A stretch of 64,000 nucleotides of DNA. Source: Catonia carolina (taxonomy: Eukaryota > Arthropoda > Insecta > Hemiptera > Achilidae). How positions within the stretch are numbered: position 1 is the stretch's first letter; every line of letters starts with the position of its first letter. Under the pieces are notes generated by a model that worked only from the letters and a program-made list of their open reading frames with translations, was not told where the DNA came from and searched no databases. The translations under genes and the position numbers were made by a program. The stretch covers positions 89,632,541-89,696,540 of the forward strand of contig JAQMRL010000008.1 in NCBI GenBank assembly GCA_035578175.1, written 5' to 3'. Positions 25,506 through 64,000 of this stretch are shown piece after piece.

Positions 25506-25899
25506 AAAAGCGGAAAACTTTTGTAATAGATGATTTCTTTCACAAAAAAATATATCAAGTCTGGATTTTTGCTGTCACTATCATTATTTTTGTTGAAAAC
25601 AATGTTTTAACCCTAGTTTTTACGCTAACTACTTTGATGGGAGGCATGCAGAATGATCTACGACCGAATTTTGAAAAAAGATCGGTAATACCCGTTGTGG
25701 TTATTGGCATGTTTTGACATGGTCCCTTTTGTTATATTTCGACAACGTCACCACGATGTTCTTTGTCTTCTACACCGCTTTCATAAATTACTCAAGCGTC
25801 GATGACTTATCAAAAGGAGTTGTACAAAAATTGTACGACCATCTAATGTTGTTTACTTCAGAGAAGGCGAGCAACAGCTGTGGCAGGGAGCCGGTAGTA

Positions 25900-26131
25900 T
25901 AGTGGACAGATGACTTAAATGCTATGTGAGACGAAGTAGGGAACAGGAAAGCTTGTCATATCTATGGACTAGTTTTCCTGTTCCCCACTTCGTCTTACAC
26001 CAGCATTTAAGTCTCTCTTTTATATTTTTCTATATTATCACCTTGACGGTTGAGGCATTTGTCCTATCTAAGGACATGCTTTCCTGTTCCCCACTTCGTC
26101 TCACACTAGCATTCAAGTCATCTCTCCACTA
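25900..26131. mobile_element. Foldback MITE, TA target duplication
   Basis: TA flanks at 25898-25899 and 26132-26133. The arms start TAGTGGACAGATGACTT and TAGTGGAGAGATGACTT and stay matched for about 54 bases. A third, internal copy of the arm (cctgttccccacttcgtctt) starts near 25977. Unit 2 of the surrounding composite shows the empty site. Confidence 0.88.
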
Positions 26132-26359
26132 TACAACACTACTGTGATAATATGTGGTTACCATGAACAACACATTCCTAACGCTCGCCTTCTCGTAAGT
26201 AACCTAGTATATCTACTAAGTACCTCGTTATTGCAATCATCTTCCATTGTGCATAATGTGTTGACCATTCTGTACCCATCCTCATAAATTACTCTAGCGT
26301 TGGTGACTTATCAAAAGGAATTGTACAAAAACTTACGACTATCTACACTATGTTACTTA

Positions 26360-26689
26360 CAAACCCACCGGGTTGGTCTAGAGTCTAGAGTAAAGTCGTC
26401 GCCAAAATCAGCTGTTTAACAGCTGATTTTCGGAGACGAAGGTTCAAATCCTAGTAAAGGTAGTTACTTTTATACGGATTTGAATACTAGCCAGTGGTTA
26501 CCGGTGTACTTTGATGGTTGGGGTTCAATTAACCATACTCTCTCAGGAATGGTCGACCTGAGTCTGTACAAGACTACATCTCATTTACACGTCATACACA
26601 TCATCCTCATCTCATTGGATCATGGGGTTGCTTATTGTTCTGAATTGAACAGATTGCTACGTACACACATTAGGGATTACAAAAAAAAA
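26360..26689 (+). repeat. tRNA-like SINE (family C), copy with 10-bp target duplication
   Basis: ATGTTACTTA lies at 26350-26359 and 26690-26699. The body begins caaacccaccgggttggtct, contains a box B-like ggttcaaatcc at about 26433, and ends in a run of A. A second copy is at 14150-14505 and a fragment at 52003-52095. Confidence 0.8.
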
Positions 26690-27565
26690 ATGTTACTTAA
26701 AAGAAGGCGAGCGTTAGTAATGCGTTGTCATGGTAACCACATAACACAGTAGTGATGTACTACCGACTTCCTGCCGCAGCCGTTGCTCGTTGCTCGCCTT
26801 CTCGTCAGTAAACAATTATACTTACTAAGTACCTCGTTATTTCAATTATCTTCCATTGTGTTTAATGTCGACCATTCTGCGTGTCGATCATTCTGTACCC
26901 ACCCATTTATGACAGCGGTGTAATAACACTACCCTATTTACTCATCATCTATCTGCTACATGAAGAAGAGAGTACATACATTTTTTTAAGAATCTCATGT
27001 TTCCTGTTAATTTTATTTTTTGTTTCCCTTTTGATATAAAGGTTTCATAGGAAACGTACGATTTTTTTTTGTCTACTTATTAACTTTCAGAGCAGTTTTT
27101 TATGTGGTAGAAGAAAGAAACACACTTTTACGATTGGCTATTAGGCAATTCAAGATATTCTTATGATAACGTTAAAAGCAGCTTCCTTCCTCTTATTTTT
27201 GTTTTTACTAATTTTTTTATCGTTTTTTACTTCAGTATTGTACGTGACGTAAAAATACGTTCGTGAAGAAATGTTACAAAGGGGTTGGTTTGTAAAGCTA
27301 CACGCCTACACAGGGGGTGCTATGCGGGCGGTCTAACTTTATCCTTTATATTTTTAGGTTATGGTTTACTTGTTTATTTTGTTATTTTATGTACCATCAG
27401 GATTTATGAACAGATCTATTGTTTACATACAAAGGATAATTTGTAACCATGTATGTATTGTGTCCTGTATTTCTTTATGTCGTCAATAAATAAAAGCCAG
27501 TAAAAGAAAATATCAACTAGGTTAGACAACTGATGTGAATCATCAGTTCATCAAAGGTTCATGGT

Positions 27566-27735
27566 TATTTTTTTTGGTTTAACGTCCGACTGTTATGCAA
27601 CTACTGCTAATGCAGACAGTGAAGGATGAAATGATATGCCGTGCCTATAGTTTATAGGATATAAAATATGCCGTGCATGAAGGGGATTCGAAGCCAAGAC
27701 CGCATGATGAGAGGCGGGCACGTTATCAAACCCAA
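27566..27735 (-). repeat. tRNA-derived SINE (family A), degenerate
   Basis: Has gtttaacgtccgactg, the middle part with a small internal duplication (atgccgtgc twice), and box B complement gggattcgaag. The head ends at cgttatcaa, where an R1 copy begins directly. Confidence 0.75.
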
Positions 27736-28530
27736 CCGTAGTTTGGCTAAATAATACGGAAAATCACTTGTTGACACTGATCTAGGCTCTGTAGAGAAAA
27801 ATGCTCTAAATAAAAGTTGTAGATCTTTTAATTTCCTATAAATTTGAGTATGCATTTTTGTCGTAAATTGGATTCTACAGCCGAAATCTTAAAAAATCCA
27901 TTTGTTACAGATTTTCTTGAAAAAACAACAGAAAATCACTAATTACCGCTAAACTTAGCGTTATACAAAAAATATTTTAAATGAAAGTTGTAGATTTTTA
28001 AATTGTCTAAAACTTTCATTGTATACATTTTTGTACTAAAATGCATATTAAGGCTGCAATCTTTAAAAAAATCTACGAGAGAACAGCTTCCCCAATAATT
28101 CCAGCAGTCATGGCGCCTACCCTATCTTGTAGAGCTTAAAAAATGCAGTAAATGCGGCGATTTTTAAAAAAAATCGTAGGAGCCGTTTTTGAGAAAATCG
28201 CAAAAAAGTAAAAAATGACACGAATTAACTACTACTTCTGGTTGACCGATTTTGATGAAAATATTCTCTTGTCGGGTTCTTTATTAGTACCCAACTTAAG
28301 TTTCAAGTTTTAACTTTGCGTGATGTTCCGTTCTTGAGTTATTCTCTTCACACACGCTCACACATCATACACACAGACACACATACAGACCAATCGCTAA
28401 AAACATGCTTTTTGGGTTTAGGGGGTCTGAAAACGTGTTGATCCGGTGAAAACTCAATTTCGAAAAATCTATATGAAAACAATACTTTCCTTCCTATACA
28501 ACCATATAGGCAAGAGAAAGTAAAATTTAA
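27736..28530 (-). repeat. R1 copy
   Basis: Inverted copy from agtttggctaaataatacgg through both internal units to ggcaagagaaagt at about 28511. It abuts the SINE at 27566-27735. Confidence 0.75.
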
Positions 28531-29069
28531 TTTTTTTTAGTTAACCATTTTATAACGTCAGTCTGTATTTGACCGAATGAATAGCGTCTCAGTTACAGTA
28601 AGCAAATAGTGGAAAGGAGTAACTAATGTTGGGAGGAGGAAGAAGACAGAAGGAGTGTGATCGTTTCAGAAGATATATTATCACTTTCTTGATGTGCCGC
28701 TTCTATTATCCCTTGCGATGTCTGGAGGTGCATCATTAGGAATACCTATTGAATGCTAATCAAAGTTACACGTTCTCATCTTGAAAGGAAGTCTATTGAT
28801 CCCGATCAATTGGAATGCATTTTATCTAATTGGCTAGAATAATTGCTTTCAAAAACTATACCTAAAAATATTAAACAAAGATTTTGTTAGTTACAGATTT
28901 GGTCATTCTATATTTGGTTTTGTTGATTGAAATCTGATTAATTTTTCATGGTTTTAAAAATCATGAATTAGTCCTATTTTTAAATAACATAAGCGTTTCG
29001 ATTTACACAACTCCGTTTATCCGGACTATTGGTATTGGGACCTGTTTGGATTTAGAAATGATCGGATTT

Positions 29070-29965
29070 CCAAAAAAAATAAATCTCAGGAACGGAATAT
29101 CGTACAAAGTTGAAACTTAAACTTAATTTAGGTACTACTAAAGGACTTGACACGAACATTTTCATCAAAATTGGTCAAACGAAAGCAGTAGTTTATTCGT
29201 GTAACTTTCACTTTTTTGTGATTTTCTCAAAAATGACTCCTATGATTTTTTTTAAAAAATCGCCTCATTTACTGCATTTTTATGCTCTACGAAATTTGGT
29301 AGGCGCTATGTTTGCTGAAATTCTTTGGGAGGCTGTTCTCTCGTAGAAAAATAATATATTTTTTTTAAGATTGCGGCCTTAAAATGCATTTTAGGGCAAA
29401 AGTGTACATAATCGAAGTTGTAGAACATTTAAAAACCTACAACTTTATTTCAAACATTTCTTTGTATAACGCTTAGTTTAGCGGTAGGCTAATAAAAGAT
29501 TTCCTGTTTTTTTTTATGAAAATGTGTAAAAAAAATAAATTTTTAAAGATTTCGGCTTTAGTATGCATTTTACGACAAAAGTGTATAATCAAATTTATAG
29601 GAACAACTGTTATTTAAAGCATTTTTCTCTACAGAGCCTAGTTTAGCGTGAAAGAGTTATTGTCCGTATTTTAAAGCTAAACTAAGTTTGGTTTTCATTT
29701 TGCATCATTTAGTCATGATTAAAATTAGGTTATGTTTTTTTGAGGTTAGTTTTTTGTTTATTTCAATGGTTTTTTACTAATGTTAGGTTATATCGTTCAT
29801 TATTTGCATTGGCAAGAGAAAGTTGCGTGAGTGTTTCATTTTAGATTTTTTTCTACAAAATTCACTAAACATTCACTCGTTTAAAATTAGGTTATGTTTA
29901 AACATACATTATTCATGATTAAACATAGTTATATTTTTCATTATATACATTGGCAAGAGGAGGTC
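29070..29965 (+). repeat. R1 5'-truncated copy with repeated 3' end
   Basis: Starts at atctcaggaacggaatatcg and reaches ggcaagagaaagt at 29811-29823. A second 3' end (ggcaagaggaggt) follows at about 29944, so the end is duplicated in tandem. Confidence 0.7.
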
Positions 29966-31314
29966 TTGTGAGTGTTTCACACCAGATTTTATTCTTAGTT
30001 TTAGCTCCAGAATTAGTTTCATATAGATTGCCATGCAGTTTAGATTCACTCTGTACAAAACAAAATTGGAGGGAATGTAAAAACAACTAAAATGCTTATA
30101 ATAGTACTACGTTTTATAAGGTAGTGTTAGTAATATTTTTGAGAATGTCCTCAAGATACTATTAGATGAAATTGGAAGATTACTGTTTGTTTATCCATCA
30201 CTACGTATTTTGTTAAGTTAAATGAGGTAATAAAAAAATAATAAAAAGGCATGGACTCAAAGGTACAGTTTCTTTAAATTAAGGGGTTGGCAGATGGTCC
30301 TAAAATAAATAGGTGGTGTCAACGTTTAAGAAATAACCAAATTCATTAGAGCGGTCAGCTGATATATTTATTGTTATAGTCTTCCGACTGTTTGAATCTG
30401 ACAGATGAGATCTTAGTCAATCTTACAAATGTCCAGTGGCGTGGCTTTGAAATGTTAATTGTAAAATGTGTTCTACCCAAATGATTAGGTCTGATAGAAA
30501 ATAATAAAAAACATTGACCATCGAATATCCTTTTATAAAAAAAAAGAAGACGGAAAGGGACTAACTATATAAGAACATACCTTCTCACATGAAGAAGAGT
30601 GGTTGGTCATTTTTTATACCGAGTTTTATTAAAGAACCTTTTGAACCCCTCTCGTCTAAGATTTGACCGGAACGGCCTTAACACTAACTACATTTCCATC
30701 TTTTCCCTTCACCCCCTTATCCTAGATTCTTTTACTTTTTACTTTTATTTTATCGTACGACCCTTTTTATGTCGGCTTTTAAACAAAAGATATTTCTCTT
30801 GTTAAGACAGTGGTTGTTAATTAATCTTAGATTTTGTGTACATGAATCAGTAGTATAAATATCATTTTAAAAAATTAATGAGAATTTTCTGTTGTAATAT
30901 TCTTCCTTGTAAAACGTTAGGAAAAAAATAAATAACATTTATCCAATTGTTTATCTATCTATCTGTTATTGAACACTGTCACATTTTGTTAATAAAATAA
31001 CAGCAGATGGTAAGGTAAATACGATTTAGATATTCAGTTTAAAGGGGACAAATTTCGATATCGATCTTCGAGATCGAAAACCAAACGTACGAGACAATTA
31101 AAATAAACTTCTGTTATTCGGTACCGGTGTGCCACTTATTTGGGATAGGCATCATTATGCCTTACGCATAAAGAACATGCGACAATGGTCGTTTCTCTTT
31201 TAAAAACCAATTGCACCATAAATTCTGTCCATAACAGGCAGGTGGAGTGTTAATTTATTTGCACTCGATCTGCTAGTTCCAGTGCTACAAAAAATAGTTC
31301 TGTTTCTTATCCAG

Positions 31315-32290
31315 AACTTGTAATGCTATACTCCAAACACAGTGTTTTAAGAAATTTTGGGTCTTTTCCGTTTTCTGTATGCCACTATCAAATCCGAATT
31401 CCCTGAAGGGTTGCACACTTGTTCATTTCTCCCACTTCCTGCCATATTGAATACTCATACTGAGACAGACACACGACCTTTCCAGTCCTAGTATACAGTA
31501 TGTTACACGTTCTGTTTTTTTTTATTTCTTATTTTGATTGTTTTATTTTTCTATTACTACATTACTATTACATTATATTTTTTAATTATTTACTTTGGGA
31601 AGAGAAAGTCGTATGAGTGTTTCACTCATACTTTTTTAGTTGTCACATCTTCTCGGGGTGAAGTTGACATTACGCAGGAATATTGCTAGTCAGATTGGCG
31701 CACTAGACGCAGGAGTGGGAGCATTTTGTGTAACCCTTCAGGGGATCCGGATTTGATAATGGCATACAGAAAACTGAAAAGATCCGAAATTTTTCCTGAT
31801 CTGTAAATGAATGTTTGTACCCAGTAAGCTGTTTTTTTTTCATTTCAAATGCCCTTCTAGCTTGTTGAACAATCCTACTTTTGATATCACTTGTGTTTCT
31901 ACCATTCTTTGTTACTTTACTCCCTAGATAGCAGAATTCCTCAACTTCTTTTATGTTTTCTTTACTTACTTTTAAATTTCCTATCTCTTCTAAACCACCC
32001 TTGTTGCTGCTCACTTCGTTTTGTTTTTATTAATTTTCATGAAGTAATCCTTTCTCGTGATCTCATCCCATTCTATTTAAGATATCTTCTAGTTCTTTCA
32101 TTGTCTCGGCTAATACTACGATTTTATAGACGAATCTCAGAATTTTTATTGAGCAGTGGTTTTAAAAAAAAAGTTTAAGAAGTAGTGGTGACAATGAACA
32201 TCCATGTCGTACACCTTTTCTTACATCAGTTTCTTTGTCGTACCCCTGAATTCTCAAAACAGCCGTTTGATTCTTGAAATTTCCTCCCTA
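31315..32290 (-). pseudogene. Non-LTR reverse transcriptase relic, interrupted
   Basis: Read right to left: DVRKGVRHGCSLSPLLL (the RT R.G..QG..LSPLLF block), KELEDILNRMG, then IGNLKVSKENIKEVEEFCYL, GSKVTKNGRNTSDIKSRIVQ and QARRAFEMKKKQ. The YLGS....G....DI..RI..A..AF block is the thumb region after the RT active site. Frame shifts and stops are present. The C-terminal part is cut by the 427-bp element and continues at 31315-31350. Confidence 0.85.
31359..31785. mobile_element. Small TIR element with 8-bp target duplication (hAT-like MITE)
   Basis: The direct repeat GAAATTTT occurs at 31351-31358 and 31786-31793. Long inverted arms (about 31359-31440 and 31706-31785) start GGGTCTTTTC and GGATCTTTTC. 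The insertion splits a minus-strand reverse transcriptase relic; the related relic at 25.2 kb shows the uninterrupted sequence gaaattttcct. The 8-bp duplication favours hAT; no coding sequence. Confidence 0.85.
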
Positions 32291-33755
32291 AATATTAATT
32301 GGCATTGGCTGCGCCAATGTTTGCAGGTATGTAAACTCATAAAATGTATTACATAGGAACTTTAACATACATGAGTGTATTTTATAGAATAATTATTTAT
32401 CATAGATTCATTGAGTAAACGCATAAAATAATAAATGAAGTAAAAATTGTATGAGTTAAATAAAATCCGCATTTAATTAGTTTCAGCGCAATTTCAACAT
32501 GTACTATCATGGAACTGGAATAATTTAATACTTTATTTATAATTATTACAAACCTAAAATAATATAATGATCTACGTTTATAGTTAAATTTTTTGAAAAA
32601 TAACTAAACTATTTGTTATTTAGAAAATTACTTTCTTTTGTGGTAAAAGGTAAAGTTAATTTGTTAGTAAAACTATGGATGGAGTCTCTCTGGCTGGAAA
32701 TGGAGCAATACAATAGAAAATAATACAGTAAACATTAGTCACGGCTCTTTCTCTTCCTTTTATGCAAGTGTAACATCAACCAATGCCGCTGTCAAATTGC
32801 TATTTTACAGGTCTGGTTTTGCCATGGAAAGCAGTTTTTACATGAAATAAATTGTTTTATTGTTCCTCCGTCGACACTGCTGTAGGTTCATTAATAAATT
32901 TCAGGAAAATTTATTTTTTTTTACTTGTCTTTTATGACCAAACAGATTTTTATAGTCGTCTGACAAAAAATAACACGGCTGTATTTTCAGTAATAAGAAA
33001 CTCGTGTTTTATTTTCACGTTATTAGTGGCGGTTTATTACTTAGGTTATGTTTTAAAACTGTTTTAACCTTTCCATTTGTTCAACTAGTGAACAAAACGT
33101 TTTTACAACAGGTAGCAAAATCATAAAACTGTTGAAAGATGCCGATTAATTAATTTAAATTAGAACTACACCTTAATTTATTCGATAAAACGCTTTATCA
33201 TTTAACTGCTTAATTTACACAATTAAGTCACGTAGTTTCTTTCCTAATGGGATGAAATTCCTTGTACCACTTCTCTTTATAAAACCCTCAGAATTCAAAG
33301 TAATTTTAAACAAAAGTTTAAACAAAAAAAGTACCATTCAGTTGATTGGTGTTAAAAATAATAAAAAATTTATCAAGAATCAACTTCTTTCTTTCAAAAC
33401 TAATAAAAATCGTGAAGACATAATGAAATAATCATTACATCACAAGAAATAATCATTAAAAAAGTAATAACCCTTAAAAATACGTCCAGCTTTTCTTTGT
33501 GGTGCATTTTTCATCTTTCGGTTATATTTTTGCATTCAGTGAAACTTCAATTACCAGTTTTGATGAAAGTGGCGTTAAAACCTTAAAAAGTAACGTAAGT
33601 TTAACCACCGTGTTTTATATTAGGCCTATAGTTGCTGTGAGATTAACCACCTTTGTAAAATTTGTATTATTTTATTATTTTTGAAATATTGGTAATTTAT
33701 TTGTATAGAATCCGAGCCCGTTACCGATTGTAATAATTTGTTTTTAAATCGATGC

Positions 33756-34001
33756 GGCCTCCGGGCCAGCCCAGTGAGTCAGCTGGTAGAAAGTTGCTAT
33801 TATTTGTTAAGTAACACCGGTTGGGCAAGCGAATTTGTATGGTGACCAGCTGACAGTCATCCATGAACAAACTCTACTGGGGGTCCCTGTTCAAACTCAT
33901 GTCACTAATTCACGTCAAATAATACAGCAAAGCAGCGATCAAATTGGGTAGTTGTCAATAATGTACAGTTCCCAATAACAAATAAAAAAAAGCTAAAAAA
34001 A
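33756..34001 (+). repeat. SINE family B, intact with target duplication
   Basis: AAATCGATGC lies at 33746-33755 and 34002-34011. The 246-bp body begins ggcctccgggccagcccagt, has gtcagctggtagaaag (box A-like) and ctgttcaaactca (box B-like), and ends aaaaaaaagc then A-rich. It landed within a repeat related to the long inverted repeat at 38.0-38.8 kb. Confidence 0.82.
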
Positions 34002-34356
34002 AAATCGATGCTTTTTTGTGTGCTGAATCTGATTATGAACTTTCTTTGCCCGCAAATCACCTTGAAATTAGTTATAAATATAACCTCACTTAACCGTTTT
34101 ATTTCCCTTTATTTACCGTTTAATTGCTCACAACCCTTAATGGCGCTATATTTACAAATTTGACGTATTATTATTCATTAATAAATATATTTATTTATTA
34201 TTTACAAAATTTGAAACTGACTACCCATACAATTTTAGAATTAGTATTATAATTCTGGTTCCTGGAAGTCTCTAGCGTTTTCCAAAGTGACAGAAATTGC
34301 AAAACGGTTTTTACAATTTAGAACTCTAATAATTTAGTTTTAATACGATTATTTTT

Positions 34357-34493
34357 ACTTTCTCTTGCCTATATGAATATATAGGAAGGAAAATATTGTT
34401 TTCATGTCGATTTTAAGAAATCGAGTTTTCACTGGATCTATACGTTTTCAGACCACCTGAACCCAAAAAACATGTTTTTAGCGATTGGTCTGT

Positions 34494-34525
<32 letters not shown>

Positions 34526-35283
34526 ATACAAAATATCTCAAGAACGGAACGTCGTACGAACTTGAAACTTAAAACTTAAGTTATATACCACTACCGGACC
34601 CAACACGAACATTTTCATCAAAATCGGTCAACCGGAAGTAGTAGTTTATTCGTATAATTTTTCACTTTTTAGCGATTTTTTCAAAAACTGGTCCTACGAT
34701 TTTTTTTAAAATCGCCTGGTTTACTCAACTTTTTTATTCTCTTTAAGATAGGGTAGGCGTCATGTTTGCTGAAATTCCGGGTGAGGCTGTTTTCACGTAA
34801 AAACATAGTTTTTTTGAGATTACGGCTTTATTATGCAATTTACTGCAAAAATTTATATAATAAAAGTTGTAGAGAATTTAAAATTCTACAACTTTAATTT
34901 CAAACATTTTTTTGTATATCGCTTAGTTTAGCGGTAATTAGCAATTTTCTGTTTTTTTCTCACGAAAACGTGTAAAAAATCTATTTTTTTTAAAATTTCG
35001 GTCTTAGTATGCATTTTATGATAAAAGTGTATATAGTAATATTTATAGGAAATTAAAAGATCTACAACTTTTATTTAGAGCATTTTTCTCTACAGAGCCT
35101 AGTTTAGCGTGAAAGAGTGATTTTCCGTATTTTTAAGCCAAACTGAGATAGATTTTCATTTTGCGTCTTTCATATAAGATTAAAATAAGGTTATGTTTAT
35201 TGAGGTTAGTTTTTTGTTTATTTCTAATGTTTTATTACTAATGTTAGGTTTATTGTTAATTATTTGCATTGGCAAGAGAAAGT
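34357..35283 (+). repeat. R1 dispersed repeat, longest copy
   Basis: Begins actttctcttgcc and reaches ggcaagagaaagt, a 13-base inverted pair. Landmarks in order: ttttagcgattggtctgtgtg with a TG tract, acattttcatcaaaatcggt, ctcaaaaa, tagggtaggcgtcatgtttg, then two related units each with aaagttgtag and ctacaactttt. Homology in other copies continues about 25 bases past the right pair (gtgtttcacaccag), so the true end is uncertain. It ends 120 bases before exon A. Confidence 0.75.
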
Positions 35284-35403
35284 TGTGTGTTTCACACCAG
35301 ATTTTTTTTGATTGTTTATGAATATAGTATTTTGATTTGTTGCTCTTATACTAATATTTTATTCAGTATAAAATTAATAAATAAAATGTTTATTTTGTTT
35401 CAG

Positions 35404-64000
<28,597 letters not shown>

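Larger units (their letters stand above)
25771..26923. mobile_element. Composite TIR element: two tandem units with opposite cores
   Basis: The outer ends are TACACCGCTTTCATAAA at 25771 and its inverted match ending 26923. Inside, a left flank (cataaattactc..., 25783 and 26284) and a right flank (tactaagtacctcg, 26213 and 26831) each occur twice in direct order, so there are two units. Each unit has a core bounded by GAGAAGGCGAGC-type inverted repeats, but the core of unit 2 is the reverse complement of that of unit 1. Unit 1 is interrupted by a MITE (25900-26131) and unit 2 by a SINE (26360-26689). No coding sequence is recognised. Confidence 0.7.
1..35403. other. Region without visible host exons (probable long 5' intron)
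   Basis: I looked for the laminin LN domain and the LE1 module, which must precede exon A, and did not find them in any frame. The region is AT-rich and made of transposon relics, SINEs, tandem repeats and unannotated single-copy-looking DNA. Stretches in which I see nothing definable include about 4670-5550, 5900-6650, 8030-9520, 10190-10560, 14510-15000, 17140-17990, 19510-20100, 20610-21780, 26930-27560, 28530-29050 and 32290-33740. A short exon inside them cannot be excluded by eye. Confidence 0.6.

Noticed and set aside
25448..25717. 89-codon + strand open frame
   Set aside because: Begins in the tRNA-like part of an inverted SINE and has no recognisable domain; treated as chance.
31891..32178. 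95-codon + strand open frame
   Set aside because: Antisense shadow of the reverse transcriptase relic read on the minus strand.

Overview
The window is AT-rich animal nuclear DNA dominated by introns and transposable elements. It carries one recognisable host gene: laminin subunit gamma (gamma-1 type; LanB2 in Drosophila, LAMC1 in vertebrates). Ten exons lie on the + strand between 35404 and the right edge, all with GT/AG splice sites and matching reading phases. The gene is broken at both ends. The laminin N-terminal (LN) domain and the first LE module must lie left of the window, and the remaining LE modules and coiled coil lie right of it. The organism is most likely an insect, possibly a hemipteran. 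This rests on the laminin sequence, the insect-style mariner, piggyBac-like and Harbinger relics, and tRNA-like SINEs; the exact taxon is inference.

Layout. 1-35403: no exon found, probably one very long intron after the LN/LE1 part, or 5' gene sequence whose coding exons I cannot see. It is filled with non-LTR retrotransposon tails, TIR elements, SINEs, microsatellites and several dispersed families, here called R1 (about 0.9 kb, internal CA/TG tract) and R2 (about 0.35-0.4 kb). 35404-40587: exons for LE2 to LE4, separated by an intron holding a Harbinger derivative nested in a retrotransposon fragment, and a long inverted repeat carrying a SINE. 46531-55783: end of LE4, split LE5 and the laminin IV type A domain. 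55559-64000: LE modules after L4, including the module with the nidogen-binding loop motif.

Mobile DNA is the main content. Elements with clear ends include a nearly intact mariner (46679-48000, one homopolymer frame break); two deletion derivatives of mariner-like transposons (22443-23380 and 55818-56564); a TA-flanked TIR element hosting one of them, itself inside an R2 copy (22300-23610); two piggyBac-like elements flanked by TTAA (41422-42359, 59733-60688); hAT-like elements with 8-bp target duplications (31359-31785, 43320-46425); pogo/Tigger-like elements (11755-12462, 18256-19504); a Harbinger derivative keeping parts of both its genes (about 36035-36868); and several foldback elements. 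The most unusual structure is a composite at 25771-26923, in which two tandem units carry the same core in opposite orientations, one interrupted by a MITE and the other by a SINE.

I see no evidence of a new multi-gene system. The value lies in the laminin exon map and the well-delimited nested insertions. All coordinates and homologies come from reading the sequence; no database search was run.
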